DNA of 64,000 nt, from positions 21,245 to 85,244 of the forward strand of contig DAONJL010000009.1 in the NCBI GenBank assembly GCA_035405645.1. The letters run 5' to 3'. This document shows positions 18,541 to 29,106 of the stretch, piece by piece. A program made the position numbers and the translations under genes. The first letter of the stretch is position 1. Each line of letters opens with the position of its first letter. Source of the DNA: DAONJL01 sp035405645 [NCBI: bacterium] (GTDB lineage: Bacteria; JAGOBX01; DAONJL01). Below the pieces are notes generated by a model that saw only the letters and a list, made by a program, of their open reading frames with translations, was not told where the DNA came from and did no database searches.

Positions 18541-20163
18541 TTATTCAATACAATTTTTTATTAAATATAAAAAAAATGGGTCTGGTTTCTCTAAACGAGA
18601 AGTTAATTCAGGATGAAATTGACAACCAATAAAATATTTATGTTCCTTTAATTCAAGTATTTGCATTATCCTTTTATCTTTTGTATAACCGCTAAATATT
18701 AAACCATTTTTTTCTAATTGTTTTATATATTCAGGATTAACTTCATATCTATGTCTAAATCTCATTCTTATTATATCTTTACCATATATTTTGCTCGCTA
18801 AACTACCTTTTTTTAAATAAACATTTTGTCCACCTAATCGCATACTGCCACCTTTATTTTCTACTTTTTTTTGCTCAGGCAATAAATCAATTATTGGAGT
18901 TATTTTCTCTTTTACTTCACTTAATATCTCTGTTGTATGGGCATCTTTTATTCCACAAACATTTCTTGCAAATTCTATTACTGCTAATTGCATACCCAAA
19001 CATATACCTAAAAATGGTATATTATTTTCGCGTGCATATTTTATAATTGAAATTTTTCCTTCTAAACCACGAACACCAAATCCACCTGGCACAATTATTC
19101 CATTTACATCAGATAATTCATTTATGAAATTATTATTTGTATCAGTTGTATCAATCCATTTGATTTCTATAAAAACATCTAAATTTGCACGACAATGATT
19201 TAATGTCTCAATTATGCTTGCATAAGAATCGCCTAAACTCGTATATTTGCCACATATTGCAATTTTTATTTTTTTTTGATTTTTATTATTTTTTATTTTT
19301 TCTACATATTTTTTCCATTTTTCTAAATTGGGTGGACTATAAATATTTAATTTCTTATGTATTATTTCACTTAATCCTTCTTTTTCATATATAATTGGAA
19401 TTTCATAAACAGTATTAACATCAATACCAGAAATTACACAATTTTTTTCAACATTACAAAATAATGCTATTTTTTCTTTGATTTTTTCTGTTATATATTC
19501 TTTACATCTGCCAATTATTATATCAGGTTCAATTCCTTTTTCTTGTAATAATTTTACACTTTGTTGTGTTGGCTTTGATTTTTGTTCTTCAACACCTGTC
19601 ATTATTGGTATATAAGTAAGATGAATAAATATAATATTTTCTTCTCCTATTTCTAATCTTAATTGTCTTACTGCTTCCAGATATAATTCATTTTCCATAT
19701 CACCAACAGTTCCACCTATTTCTATTAAAACTAAATCAGCATTTTCTTTCTCTGCTATTTCATATATTTTATTTTTGATTTCATTTGTTACATGTGGAAT
19801 ATATTGAACAGTCTTACCTAAAAATTCACCACGCCGTTCTTTTTCTAAAATGCTCTTGAATATTTTCCCCATAGTTAAATTCCAACCGAACTTACAATTT
19901 ATATTAAGAAAGCGTTCATAATGACCAAAATCCATATCAACTTCTCCACCATCATCAAGAACAAAAACTTCACCATGTTCGATTGGGTTCATTGTGCCGG
20001 GATCTGTATTTAAATAACCATCACATTTGATTGGTATGATTTTTAATTTTGAGGCAAGCAATCTGCCAATACTTGCAGTAGCGATACCTTTACCAAGTCC
20101 TGATAACACTCCACCGGTAATCACAATATATTTTCTTGTTTTTTTACTTTTTTGTGATTTCAT
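18541..20163 (-). CDS. pyrG: CTP synthase
   Basis: 540 residues, usual length. The synthetase half shows [19 protein letters not shown] and [13 protein letters not shown]. The glutaminase half carries the nucleophile Cys in [10 protein letters not shown] and the His-Glu of [11 protein letters not shown]. It aminates UTP to CTP using glutamine. It has no obvious Shine-Dalgarno. A TTGACA (20207-20202) followed by GATAAA is a possible promoter. It precedes pyrBI by 44 bp, so the two pyrimidine genes probably share a message. Confidence 0.97.
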   Translation of the reverse strand: MKSQKSKKTRKYIVITGGVLSGLGKGIATASIGRLLASKLKIIPIKCDGYLNTDPGTMNPIEHGEVFVLDDGGEVDMDFGHYERFLNINCKFGWNLTMGKIFKSILEKERRGEFLGKTVQYIPHVTNEIKNKIYEIAEKENADLVLIEIGGTVGDMENELYLEAVRQLRLEIGEENIIFIHLTYIPIMTGVEEQKSKPTQQSVKLLQEKGIEPDIIIGRCKEYITEKIKEKIALFCNVEKNCVISGIDVNTVYEIPIIYEKEGLSEIIHKKLNIYSPPNLEKWKKYVEKIKNNKNQKKIKIAICGKYTSLGDSYASIIETLNHCRANLDVFIEIKWIDTTDTNNNFINELSDVNGIIVPGGFGVRGLEGKISIIKYARENNIPFLGICLGMQLAVIEFARNVCGIKDAHTTEILSEVKEKITPIIDLLPEQKKVENKGGSMRLGGQNVYLKKGSLASKIYGKDIIRMRFRHRYEVNPEYIKQLEKNGLIFSGYTKDKRIMQILELKEHKYFIGCQFHPELTSRLEKPDPFFLYLIKNCIE

Positions 20164-20325
20164 ATTTTAAATTTTTTATTTTATCAAATTTTATATAAAA
20201 TTGTCAAATTGAAAATTTTAAATTTTTTGTAAATGAGCCAATAGAAATTAAGCATAATAAAACAAGATAAACTATTAACTATAAGATATAATGTCAAATA
20301 ATTTATTTAAGATAGATTAAAATTA

Positions 20326-21228
20326 TTAAATCTCTTTAGATTTGACTGCCCAGCAATTTATTAAACCAATTTTATTAATTTTAATTAGTTTATTTTCTGG
20401 TAATATATTTTTAATAAATAATGTTAATCTCTTAAAATATGGTAAATAAGAATTGAGCCTATCCAAAAAATAATCTAATTTTAAATATCTATTATGTTCC
20501 TCAATTCTTACTATATTAAAACCAGTTTTATTTAAAAGATATTTAATAGTTTTAAAACTGAAATGAGAAATATGCATTCGCATAATAAAGGGATAATTAC
20601 TTTTTAATAATTTTGAAGCAAAAGAATCAATGTTATGTGTTGAAAAAGCAATGATGCCTTTATCATTTAACATTTTATTACATTTAATAAAAACATCATT
20701 AATATTAGGTAAATGTTCAATTACATCCCACATAGTAATTACATCAAATTTTTCAAATGGTTGATAATCAAAAATATTTGTATTTATAACATCTAAATTC
20801 AGAATACTCTTTGCATAATTTGCTGCCCATTTACTTGGTTCAATTCCTTTAACTATAAAATTTTTAGTTTTTGCTAATTTTAAAAAAAATCCGGTATAAC
20901 ATCCAATATCTAATAATTTACCGCAATTTTTATACTTTATTAATGTATCTAATAATTTCTTATATGTTATTTCTCTTGCTATTTGTTGTTTAAGATAATC
21001 ATTATCAATCACATCTTCATAAAACTTTAATAATTTATTAAAATCTTCTCTTGGATTATTATATACTAAACCACATTCCTTACATTTTACTATTCGATAA
21101 TAATCAGAAAATTTATAACTTGTACATTTATATATATCATTCTCATCATTTTTCTCATTTAAAATATTTTTCTCATATAATACATTATATAAATTTGAAT
21201 TACATAAAGGACAATTTATATATTCCAT
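20326..21228 (-). CDS. SAM-dependent methyltransferase with N-terminal zinc ribbon
   Basis: 300 residues. An N-terminal CPLC and CKECGLVYNNP form a zinc-ribbon-like knuckle common in sugar and small-molecule methyltransferases. Then comes a class I methyltransferase: motif I LLDIGCYTGFFL, VKGIEPSKWAANYAK, and FDVITMWDVIEHL. The tail (190-300) is family-specific. It lies 1 bp from the GT-C glycosyltransferase, so a role in surface polysaccharide or glycolipid modification is likely but not shown. Confidence 0.88.
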   Translation of the reverse strand: MEYINCPLCNSNLYNVLYEKNILNEKNDENDIYKCTSYKFSDYYRIVKCKECGLVYNNPREDFNKLLKFYEDVIDNDYLKQQIAREITYKKLLDTLIKYKNCGKLLDIGCYTGFFLKLAKTKNFIVKGIEPSKWAANYAKSILNLDVINTNIFDYQPFEKFDVITMWDVIEHLPNINDVFIKCNKMLNDKGIIAFSTHNIDSFASKLLKSNYPFIMRMHISHFSFKTIKYLLNKTGFNIVRIEEHNRYLKLDYFLDRLNSYLPYFKRLTLFIKNILPENKLIKINKIGLINCWAVKSKEI

Positions 21229-21229
21229 A

Positions 21230-22654
21230 TTATTTTTGGTCGATTTGAATTTTTTTTAAAAAATAGATTATAAAAATAAAAAATAATAAAAATAATATAG
21301 GACCAAATTTAAATCTAAATAATAATGGTTCTATTCGTTTATATTCAGATAAATCAATGTTGTGTAATAGCATTTTTTTATTAATTAAATCCATTATAAA
21401 AAACCTTATATTCATTTCAATTGTTGAATAAATAGGGATATATTGCGAATAATACATTCTAATTAAATTATTTTTTACACAAAATAAAAAACCACCGCCT
21501 ACACCATATAATAAACCAAGTAAGTTTATAAATATTGAAGGAACAAGAAATAGAATAAAATGATTTTTTTCTTCATTTTTATAATAAATTAAAAATAAAA
21601 TTAGCATAAATGGAATAGTTTTATATAATAATCTTGGTCCCCAATTCCAGCCGCCATGAAAATTCTGTAAAATACTTAAAAATAAAATATTTAAGACAAA
21701 TATTGATAATGAAACAATACAAATAAAATTCTGAATTATTATTCTAAATTTTTTTATTAGATAAATAATGATAAAAAAGAAAATTGGTTGATAAATGAAG
21801 AAACCATAATTTGGTCCAAAAAGTAATAAAATTAAACTTTTAAAATTCAAAATTATTTTTAAGCCTGGATCCACATCAGCGCGTAATACTAATAATTTAC
21901 CACTAATTAAATAATAGTAAATAAAAAGAAAAATTATCATCACTATGAAAGATAATAATAAATAAACAATGTTTATAATTTTTCTTGATTTGTAAAAATA
22001 ATAAATTGAAAATAGAATAATCAAAAAAGAAAAAGGCAAAGAATCAAATCTAACACATATTGCAAAACCTAATAAAAATCCTGCTAATAAAACAAAAAAT
22101 TTTTCTTGATCTGTTTTATAAAGAAAAATCAAATACACAGAAAATAATAATAAAAAAGTTTGAAGTGGTTCATTAAAATTAGCATTATTATAAAAAGGCA
22201 TAATTGTAGCAAAATAGAGTAAAAAAATATGAACAAGTATTTTTTCGTGAAAATTATATTTTTTGATAATCAAAAAAATTAATAATAAAATTAGAGCAGT
22301 GAAAACATCTGGCATTAAACTAATAAAAATTTGTATTATTTTTTCTTTATATTGGTTTGGGGAAAATAATGATATTATCTTACCACTTAAATAAAAAGGA
22401 ATTAAAACGAAAATAGAACCTGGTTGGAAAATAGAATAATATTTATTATTTTTTCCTTTAAAAAATTGTTCTGGATATTTTTTGACATTCGCTTCATCAA
22501 TATAAAAATGTTTTTTTTCAATAAAATTTTTTGCTGCTAAATATTGAGTGTAACCATCACTAACATTAATTTTTAAATTTGAAAATAATAAATTAATAAT
22601 AAACCAAATTAAAAAAATTTTTATTGAAATTTTCTTTTCTATTATCAATTTCAT
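21230..22654 (-). CDS. Integral membrane GT-C (GT39/ArnT-like) glycosyltransferase
   Basis: 474 residues with about 10-12 membrane segments. The first periplasmic loop contains the polar SDGYTQYLAAKNF and FKGKNNKYYSIFQPGSI, the arrangement seen in polyprenyl-phosphate-dependent GT-C enzymes. Donor and acceptor are not predictable. It is paired with the methyltransferase 1 bp downstream. Confidence 0.72.
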   Translation of the reverse strand: MKLIIEKKISIKIFLIWFIINLLFSNLKINVSDGYTQYLAAKNFIEKKHFYIDEANVKKYPEQFFKGKNNKYYSIFQPGSIFVLIPFYLSGKIISLFSPNQYKEKIIQIFISLMPDVFTALILLLIFLIIKKYNFHEKILVHIFLLYFATIMPFYNNANFNEPLQTFLLLFSVYLIFLYKTDQEKFFVLLAGFLLGFAICVRFDSLPFSFLIILFSIYYFYKSRKIINIVYLLLSFIVMIIFLFIYYYLISGKLLVLRADVDPGLKIILNFKSLILLLFGPNYGFFIYQPIFFFIIIYLIKKFRIIIQNFICIVSLSIFVLNILFLSILQNFHGGWNWGPRLLYKTIPFMLILFLIYYKNEEKNHFILFLVPSIFINLLGLLYGVGGGFLFCVKNNLIRMYYSQYIPIYSTIEMNIRFFIMDLINKKMLLHNIDLSEYKRIEPLLFRFKFGPILFLLFFIFIIYFLKKIQIDQK

Positions 22655-22718
22655 TTTTTGGATTTTTTCATAAATTATATATAATAGTCAAGAAATTTTT
22701 TTATTTCAGAAAAAAACC

Positions 22719-22772
22719 TTGAAAAAAATTTTTTATTCTTATATATTTATCTAACTTTATAAATGAGGTGAT
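22719..22772 (+). promoter_or_regulatory. Promoter and ribosome-binding site of queC operon
   Basis: TTGAAA (22719-22724), a 17 bp spacer, TATATT (22742-22747) and GAGGTGAT (22765-22772) precede the ATG at 22781. No preQ1 riboswitch stem or A-rich pseudoknot tail was found in the 126 bp leader. Confidence 0.55.
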
Positions 22773-22780
22773 ATTTTATT

Positions 22781-23461
22781 ATGCATTCTATCGTATTATT
22801 ATCAGGTGGTATGGATTCTTGTGTTACTACTGCTATTGCTATTTCAAATAGTACTTCTGTTTCTTTATTACATATTTCATATAAACATCGAACTGCCAGT
22901 CGTGAATTAAAATCATTTATTGATATTGCAAATTATTATAAAATTAAAAATCGTTTAATTGTTAACATTGATTATCTAATAAAAATTGGTGCTTCTGCTT
23001 TAACTGACAAAAAAATAAAAGTTCCAGAATTTAATGATAAAAGAAAAAAAAATGAAATACCAGTTACTTATGTTCCTTTTAGAAATGGAAATTTCCTTGC
23101 AATTGCAACAAGTTGGGCGGAAGCAATTGGTGCTAATAATATTTATATTGGTGCTGTTGAAGAAGACAGTTCAGGTTATCCTGATACAACAAAAGTATTT
23201 TTAAAAAAAATAGAAGCAGCAATAAATGCAGGAACAAAACCTGAAACAAAAATAAAAATTATTGCACCACTACTACATAAGAAAAAAAGTGAAATTGTAA
23301 AATTAGGTATCAAACTAAATGCACCATTACATTTATCCTGGTCCTGTTATAAAAACGAAAAAAAAGCCTGTGGTATTTGTGATTCCTGTGTTTTGAGATT
23401 AAATGGTTTTAAGGAAGCAGGTATAGATGATAAAATTCCTTATATAAAAAAGGTGATATAA
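22781..23461 (+). CDS. queC: 7-cyano-7-deazaguanine synthase QueC
   Basis: 226 residues. PP-loop [13 protein letters not shown] near residue 8, and a C-terminal zinc site from Cys in [15 protein letters not shown]. It converts 7-carboxy-7-deazaguanine to preQ0 with ATP and ammonia, in queuosine synthesis. The stop TAA shares its last base with the ATG of queF (TAATG), so the two are translationally coupled. Confidence 0.95.
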   Translation: MHSIVLLSGGMDSCVTTAIAISNSTSVSLLHISYKHRTASRELKSFIDIANYYKIKNRLIVNIDYLIKIGASALTDKKIKVPEFNDKRKKNEIPVTYVPFRNGNFLAIATSWAEAIGANNIYIGAVEEDSSGYPDTTKVFLKKIEAAINAGTKPETKIKIIAPLLHKKKSEIVKLGIKLNAPLHLSWSCYKNEKKACGICDSCVLRLNGFKEAGIDDKIPYIKKVI

Positions 23462-23844
23462 TGCCTACAAAACCATCAAAACAATTATTAGCAGTTGAGA
23501 ATAAAAAACCTGATAGAGATTATTGGGTTAATATTGAATGCCCTGAATTTACCTGTGTTTGCCCTGTCACAGGTCAACCTGATTTTGCTACTATTAAAAT
23601 TGATTATATTCCGGATAAAAAAATAGTTGAATTAAAATCATTAAAATTATATTTATGGTCTTATAGAGATGAAGGTCATTATCACGAAGAAGTAATAAAT
23701 CTTATTTGTGACGATTTAGTAAAATTATTAAAACCACGCCAAATGAAAGTAACTGGTATTTTTAATGTGCGGGGTGGTATTTACACTACTGTTTCTGTTG
23801 AATATCCATATATAAAAAATAAAAGGAGAAAAAAAGATGAATGA
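23461..23844 (+). CDS. queF: NADPH-dependent preQ0 reductase QueF
   Basis: 127 residues, the short single-domain (type I) form. The catalytic Cys lies in [14 protein letters not shown], and the family [21 protein letters not shown] follows. It reduces preQ0 to preQ1, the substrate for tRNA-guanine transglycosylase. AAGGTGAT in the end of queC serves as its Shine-Dalgarno. Its last codons overlap argB by 8 bp. Confidence 0.95.
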   Translation: MPTKPSKQLLAVENKKPDRDYWVNIECPEFTCVCPVTGQPDFATIKIDYIPDKKIVELKSLKLYLWSYRDEGHYHEEVINLICDDLVKLLKPRQMKVTGIFNVRGGIYTTVSVEYPYIKNKRRKKDE

Positions 23845-24730
23845 TTATGAATTACGATGTGAACACATTATAGAAGCATTGCCATATATTAAAGAATTTA
23901 GCAACAAAATAATTGTAATTAAATATGGTGGAGCAGCAATGGAAAATGATGAGTTGAAAAAAGCAACTATGACTGATATTACATTATTAAAATATGTTGG
24001 AATTAAACCAGTTATAATACACGGTGGTGGAATTGAAATTTCTGAATTAATGAAAAAAGTTGGTAAAAAACCAGAATTTATTGATGGTTTGCGTGTTACT
24101 GATTCAGAAACAATGAATATTGTTGAAATGGTATTAGGCGGAAAAGTAAATAAAGGTCTTGTTTCATTATTAAATAAAAATGGTTGTAAAGCAGTTGGTA
24201 TTACTGGTAAAGATGCTTCAACAATTCAAGCAAAGCCAAAAGAACCAATAAAAAAATTAGATGCAAATGGAAATATAATTGAATTGAGTTTAGGTTTAGT
24301 TGGTGAAATAATAAATATAAATACAGATTTAATTGATTTACTTTTAAAAAATGATTATATACCAGTTATTGCTCCAATTGGTGAAAATATTGATGGTGGT
24401 TTAAGTTTGAATGTTAATGCTGATGTAGTTGCTTATGCTGTTGCTGCTAAATTAAAAGCAGAAAAATTAATTTTTATGACAAATGTAAATGGTATTTTAA
24501 AAGATATAAATAATCCTGATAGTTTAATCAAATCAATTAAAGTTAGTGAAGCAGAAAAATTAATAAAAGACGGAATAATAAGTGAAGGAATGATACCAAA
24601 AATAAAAAGTTGTATAGAAGCACTTGAATCTGGTGTAAAAAAAGTGCATATAATAAATGGTGGAGTAATGCATTCTTTATTGCTTGAAATATTCACTGAT
24701 GCTGGTATAGGTACAGAAATTTTTTTATAA
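23837..24730 (+). CDS. argB: Acetylglutamate kinase
   Basis: 297 residues. [10 protein letters not shown] near the N-terminus, [32 protein letters not shown], and [11 protein letters not shown] at the end of the fold. It phosphorylates N-acetylglutamate, step two of arginine synthesis. The Lys of KYGGAAM and the ISEGMIPK Lys are present. No arginine-sensing N-terminal helix is obvious. Other arg genes are absent from the window. Confidence 0.96.
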   Translation: MNDYELRCEHIIEALPYIKEFSNKIIVIKYGGAAMENDELKKATMTDITLLKYVGIKPVIIHGGGIEISELMKKVGKKPEFIDGLRVTDSETMNIVEMVLGGKVNKGLVSLLNKNGCKAVGITGKDASTIQAKPKEPIKKLDANGNIIELSLGLVGEIININTDLIDLLLKNDYIPVIAPIGENIDGGLSLNVNADVVAYAVAAKLKAEKLIFMTNVNGILKDINNPDSLIKSIKVSEAEKLIKDGIISEGMIPKIKSCIEALESGVKKVHIINGGVMHSLLLEIFTDAGIGTEIFL

Positions 24731-24746
24731 AAGAGAAGATAAAAAA

Positions 24747-25532
24747 ATGAATAATAAAAATAATGAATTAGATATTTTTGAAATTGCTGATGCTAAATTA
24801 AAATCAAGATTATTTGTTGGAACAGGAAAATTTGCATCAAATCAGATAATGAAAAAAGTAATAGAAATAAGCGAAACAGAAGTCGTAACAGTTTCAATGC
24901 GCCGTGTAAATTTCAATAAGATTACAGAAAATATTTTAGATTATATAAACATAGAAAAAATAAAGATAATGCCTAATACAGCTGGTGCACGTGATGCTGA
25001 TGATGCGATAAAACTTGCAAGATTAGCAAAAGCAACAGGTATATCAAATTGGATAAAATTAGAGGTCACGCCAGAACCAAATTATTTATTACCAGACTCA
25101 ATAGAAACATTAAAAGCAGCTGAAATATTAGTTAAAGAAGGTTTTTATGTTTTTCCATATATTGAGCCAGACCCTATTCTTGCAAAAAGATTAGAAGAAG
25201 TTGGTTGTGCAGCTGTAATGCCACTTGGTTCACCTATTGGTTCTAATCAAGGTTTAAAATCAATTGAAATGCTTGAAATTATTATTGAACAAGCAAATGT
25301 GCCAGTAATAATTGATGCTGGTATTGGTGCGCCTTCTGACGCTGCAAAAGCAATGGAATTAGGCGCTTCTGCTGTGTTAATTAATACAGCATTAGCAACT
25401 GCAAAAAATCCATATAAAATTGCAGAAGCATTCAAATTAGCTGTTATTGGTGGTCGTGAAGGTTATTTGGCTGGTTTACCACCAAAAAAGAAAAAAGCAG
25501 AACCTTCAAGTCCAATTATTGATTTTTTATAA
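24747..25532 (+). CDS. thiG: Thiazole synthase ThiG
   Basis: 261 residues. SRLFVGTGKFAS near residue 20, the Schiff-base Lys in WIKLEVTPEP, PYIEPDPILAKRLEE, GSPIGSNQGL and INTALATAKNP. It condenses DXP, dehydroglycine and ThiS-thiocarboxylate to the thiazole of thiamine. No thiS, thiH or thiO is nearby and no THI-box precedes it (16 bp from argB). Confidence 0.95.
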   Translation: MNNKNNELDIFEIADAKLKSRLFVGTGKFASNQIMKKVIEISETEVVTVSMRRVNFNKITENILDYINIEKIKIMPNTAGARDADDAIKLARLAKATGISNWIKLEVTPEPNYLLPDSIETLKAAEILVKEGFYVFPYIEPDPILAKRLEEVGCAAVMPLGSPIGSNQGLKSIEMLEIIIEQANVPVIIDAGIGAPSDAAKAMELGASAVLINTALATAKNPYKIAEAFKLAVIGGREGYLAGLPPKKKKAEPSSPIIDFL

Positions 25533-25535
25533 ATC

Positions 25536-25565
25536 TTGACAATCTCTTTTAAAATATGTTATAAA
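25536..25565 (+). promoter_or_regulatory. Promoter with -10 box 11 bp before the receiver gene
   Basis: TTGACA (25536-25541), 18 bp, TATAAA (25560-25565). The ATG at 25577 begins 11 bp after the -10 box, leaving a predicted leader of about 4-5 nt and no Shine-Dalgarno. Confidence 0.6.
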
Positions 25566-25576
25566 ATTTGTTTTAA

Positions 25577-25957
25577 ATGGATGATAAACCAATAGTGATC
25601 ATTGATGACGATGAAACAATATTAGAAATGCTGAAGGATGTTTTAACAACTGAAAACTATAAAGTTATTATTTACAACGAACCAAAGAAAGCGTTGAATG
25701 ATATAATAAATGGTTTAAATTGCTTTGTGATTCTAACTGATATTGCAATGCCAGAACTTGATGGTTATTCATTATATCAAAAGATAAAACAAAAACGCGA
25801 TGACATCGAAGTAATTTTTATGACTGGTTTTGGCTATGATTTTAAACATACTATTGTTCGTGCAAAATTAGAAGGTTTAAAATATTGTTTATATAAACCT
25901 TTTGAACCAATAAAATTATTTAAAATTTTAAATAAAATAAAAGAAGAAAAAAAATAA
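25577..25957 (+). CDS. Single-domain response regulator
   Basis: 126 residues, receiver only. Acidic pocket IDDDE near residue 10, phospho-acceptor Asp in [15 protein letters not shown], Thr in FMTGFG and Lys in YKPFEPIK. There is no output domain, so it may act as a phosphate shuttle or by protein contact. It has its own promoter and is followed by tRNA-Leu. Confidence 0.92.
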   Translation: MDDKPIVIIDDDETILEMLKDVLTTENYKVIIYNEPKKALNDIINGLNCFVILTDIAMPELDGYSLYQKIKQKRDDIEVIFMTGFGYDFKHTIVRAKLEGLKYCLYKPFEPIKLFKILNKIKEEKK

Positions 25958-25962
25958 AATTT

Positions 25963-26044
<82 letters not shown>

Positions 26045-26058
26045 TTTTATATTATTTA

Positions 26059-27903
26059 ATGAAAATAGAAGAAAAAGAATTTAAAGGTTTGAGTTTTAAT
26101 GATGTCTTACAGAAAGCTTTAAATTACTTCAAATTAAACTCGCCAGATGATTTAATAATAACAATCAAACGAAAAGGTGGAAATTTTTTTTTCTTTAAAA
26201 AAAATTGGGTTTTAAAAATCAAACCAAAAATTTCTCAAGAAAAAAATGATTATTCTGATTTAAGAGTTGAAGAAGCCTTAAAAATTAGCGAAGAACTTGA
26301 TGGTTATTTTAGCATTGATTATAAGGATAATGGTGCATATTTAACTGTTTATCCACCAGGCAAATCAGGAAAACCTGTCTCAATTGATGAAATATTAAAT
26401 AGAGTAAGAGTTTTAAAACTCGAAAATGTAAATGAAGAACTAATAAAAAAAGCAGTTGCAGAAAAGAATAGTCAACCACTTCGTATTGCTGATTGGCCAC
26501 ACGGCGAAGCTTTAAATGCTTATTTTAAAATTGAAGTTTCAATTGATAAATTAGAAGCATATTTAATTATGTACCCACCAAAACCAGGTGGTGCTAAAAT
26601 AAATGTTGAAGATATTTTTTCTGGTCTCCAATCAAAAGGAATAACTTATGGTATTTTAAATGATACAATTAAAGAGGTAATTGAAAAAGAAATTTATTTC
26701 AAAAAAATTTTAATTGCAAAAGGGCTTCCGCCAGAGAAAGGTGAAGATGCAGAAATATTTTATAAAGTTAATTTAGAACCAAAAATAAAGCCGCAAATTA
26801 TTGATGAAAAAGGAAATGTTGATTTAAAAGAACTTGGCTTTATTCAATCAATAAAAAAAGGTGATATAATAGCAGAAAAAAAATTTGCGACAAAAGGAAA
26901 AGCTGGAATAAATATTTTTGGTAAAACTATTCCAGCTATTGATGGTATTGATAAAGAATTTAATTATAATAAAGAAACAATTGAATTATCAAAAGATGGC
27001 AGTAAATTAATTTCTAAAATTGATGGTAGAATTATTGTTCGTGATAATAAATTATTTATTGAAAAAATTTTACATATTGATAGTGATATAAACTACTCGA
27101 CAGGAAATATAAATTTTGCTGGAACAGTAATAATAAATGGAAAAGTTGAAGATAATTTTAAAGTTATTGCTGATGGTGAAATAATAATAAAAAAATATGT
27201 TGGCAAAAGTTATATTTATTCGAAAGATAATATAATTATCGAAGGCGGTATATTAGGCAAAGGTGAATCACTAATAAAATCAGAAAAAAATGTTTATGCA
27301 AAATTTATTGAAAATGGTAATGTCATAGCAGGTGAAAATATTATTGTTGATAAAGTAATTATGCATAGTAATATTAGTGCTGGTAATACTGTATTGGTTA
27401 AAGGTGATAAAGGTGCAATTATTGGTGGTATAACAAGAGCAGGCAAACAAGTGATAGCAAAAGAATTAGGTGCAATTGGTGGAACATACACAGAAATAGA
27501 AGCAGGTGTTGACCCTGAAATTTTATTTAAAATAAATTCATTAAATGAGAAACGTGTTGAAGAATTAAAAAAAGTAAATAAAATAGCACTTGGTGTTGAG
27601 ACTCTGGAAAGAAAAAAATTAAATAATACAATAAATGAAAAAGAGAGTGAACAGTTAAAGCAATTAAAAGCAATGCTTGATAGAGCGACATCAAAATTAG
27701 AAGATATTTTAAATGAAATTAATCAATTAAAAAATTTAATAAAACCAGATTATCAGGCAAAAATAAAATGCAAAAACAAAGTATTTGCTGGCACTAAAAT
27801 AATTATTGCAAATTTAAATAAGTTTATCAAAGATGATAATAAATACTCTTATGTTACTTTTAAATATGGTGATAATGATTTTAAAATATTACCTTTTGAT
27901 TAA
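26059..27903 (+). CDS. FapA/DUF342 family protein
   Basis: 614 residues. A 60-residue N-terminal module ([18 protein letters not shown]) precedes a long beta-rich region with [11 protein letters not shown] and the DUF342 core: [25 protein letters not shown] and repeats such as [15 protein letters not shown]-terminal coiled coil spans about 495-575. DUF342/FapA proteins are polar organisers of flagella in Vibrio; here the adjacent PilZ gene supports a link to motility or c-di-GMP, but this is inference. It begins 15 bp after tRNA-Leu with no good Shine-Dalgarno. Confidence 0.85.
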   Translation: MKIEEKEFKGLSFNDVLQKALNYFKLNSPDDLIITIKRKGGNFFFFKKNWVLKIKPKISQEKNDYSDLRVEEALKISEELDGYFSIDYKDNGAYLTVYPPGKSGKPVSIDEILNRVRVLKLENVNEELIKKAVAEKNSQPLRIADWPHGEALNAYFKIEVSIDKLEAYLIMYPPKPGGAKINVEDIFSGLQSKGITYGILNDTIKEVIEKEIYFKKILIAKGLPPEKGEDAEIFYKVNLEPKIKPQIIDEKGNVDLKELGFIQSIKKGDIIAEKKFATKGKAGINIFGKTIPAIDGIDKEFNYNKETIELSKDGSKLISKIDGRIIVRDNKLFIEKILHIDSDINYSTGNINFAGTVIINGKVEDNFKVIADGEIIIKKYVGKSYIYSKDNIIIEGGILGKGESLIKSEKNVYAKFIENGNVIAGENIIVDKVIMHSNISAGNTVLVKGDKGAIIGGITRAGKQVIAKELGAIGGTYTEIEAGVDPEILFKINSLNEKRVEELKKVNKIALGVETLERKKLNNTINEKESEQLKQLKAMLDRATSKLEDILNEINQLKNLIKPDYQAKIKCKNKVFAGTKIIIANLNKFIKDDNKYSYVTFKYGDNDFKILPFD

Positions 27904-27920
27904 ATTCAGGAAGTGTAATT

Positions 27921-28304
27921 ATGGAAAAAGAAAAAAGAATTTTCTCACGAGTAAAATTTGAGCAAAAAGTTGAATTAGAAAAAGACGGCAAAAAATATAA
28001 TAATGTTGAATTACAAAATATAAGTTTAAAAGGTGCTTTCTTAAAATTGGATAATACAACTGATTTTAAAATTGAAGATAAAATAAAAATTACTATTGTT
28101 TTAAAAGAAGAAGAAAATCTAATAATTAAAACAGAAGCAATCATCATCAGAGTAGCAGATAATGGGATTGCTGTTTATTTTGAAAAAGTTGATATTGATA
28201 GTTTTGCTAATTTAAAAAGATTAATTGAATTAAATGTTGGTGATGAAGAAATAATAAATAAAGAATTAACTGAATATTTAAAAATAAAAATGAAGAATGA
28301 ATAA
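27921..28304 (+). CDS. PilZ domain c-di-GMP-binding protein
   Basis: 127 residues. The two nucleotide-binding motifs are present: RIFSR (RxxxR) near residue 6 and NISLKGAF ([D/N]xSxxG) near residue 35. PilZ proteins bind cyclic di-GMP. Stand-alone form with no other domain. It follows the FapA-like gene by 17 bp and overlaps the SAM hydrolase by 8 bp. With the HD-GYP protein at 992 it shows c-di-GMP signalling. Confidence 0.9.
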   Translation: MEKEKRIFSRVKFEQKVELEKDGKKYNNVELQNISLKGAFLKLDNTTDFKIEDKIKITIVLKEEENLIIKTEAIIIRVADNGIAVYFEKVDIDSFANLKRLIELNVGDEEIINKELTEYLKIKMKNE

Positions 28305-29094
28305 TAAAGCACAAATAATTACACTATTAACTGATTTTGGAAATAGCGATAATTATGTAGCAATGATGAAAGCAGTCATATTAAATATAAATCCAGATGT
28401 TAGATTAATTGATATAACACATAATATACAACCACAAAATATTTTATCTGCTGCATATAATTTATTTACTGCTTATTCTTATTTTCCAAAAAATACAATT
28501 CATTTAGTTGTTGTTGATCCTGGTGTTGGTTCTAATAGATTAGCATTATTAATTAAAACTAAAAATTATTATTTTATTGGTCCTGATAATGGTGTTTTAA
28601 GTTTAGCATTACAAAATGAAAAAATTGAAAAAATAATAAATTTAACAAATAAAAAATTTTTTAACAAAAATATAAGTAATACATTTCATGGTCGTGATAT
28701 CTTTGCACCAGTTGCGGCATATCTTTCCAAAAAAATAAAACCAGAAAATTTTGGAAATAAAATAAATAACTATAAACAATTAGAACAAATAAAACCAGAG
28801 ATAATAAACTCAAATAAAATAAAAGGTTCTGTTTTACATATTGATAATTTTGGTAATATTATTACAAATATAAATTTTACCTTTTTCAATAAATATCTTT
28901 CTAATTTTGATTTTTTAAAAATAAAAAAAAATAAAATAAAAAAATTAGTTCGAACATATAATGACTTAAAAGAGAATGAAATTGGTTTATTATTTGGTAG
29001 TTCAAATTTTTTAGAAATATCAACAAATAAAAATAATGCTGCTGAAATTTTAAATTGTAAAATAGGTGAAAGAATATTTTTAATTAATAAATAA
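28297..29094 (+). CDS. SAM hydroxide adenosyltransferase (DUF62) family
   Basis: 265 residues. LLTDFGNSDNYVAMMKAV, VVDPGVGS, FIGPDNGVLS and FHGRDIFAPVAAYL are family signatures, and HIDNFGNIITNI opens the C-terminal domain. Characterised members hydrolyse S-adenosylmethionine to adenosine and methionine. It overlaps the PilZ gene by 8 bp. Confidence 0.92.
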   Translation: MNNKAQIITLLTDFGNSDNYVAMMKAVILNINPDVRLIDITHNIQPQNILSAAYNLFTAYSYFPKNTIHLVVVDPGVGSNRLALLIKTKNYYFIGPDNGVLSLALQNEKIEKIINLTNKKFFNKNISNTFHGRDIFAPVAAYLSKKIKPENFGNKINNYKQLEQIKPEIINSNKIKGSVLHIDNFGNIITNINFTFFNKYLSNFDFLKIKKNKIKKLVRTYNDLKENEIGLLFGSSNFLEISTNKNNAAEILNCKIGERIFLINK

Positions 29095-29106
29095 AATTTA
29101 TAAAAG

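Noticed and set aside
22655-22780. preQ1 riboswitch before queC
   Set aside because: No stem with C-rich loop and A-rich tail was found; the leader only shows a promoter and Shine-Dalgarno.
24731-24746. THI-box before thiG
   Set aside because: The gap to argB is 16 bp, far too short.
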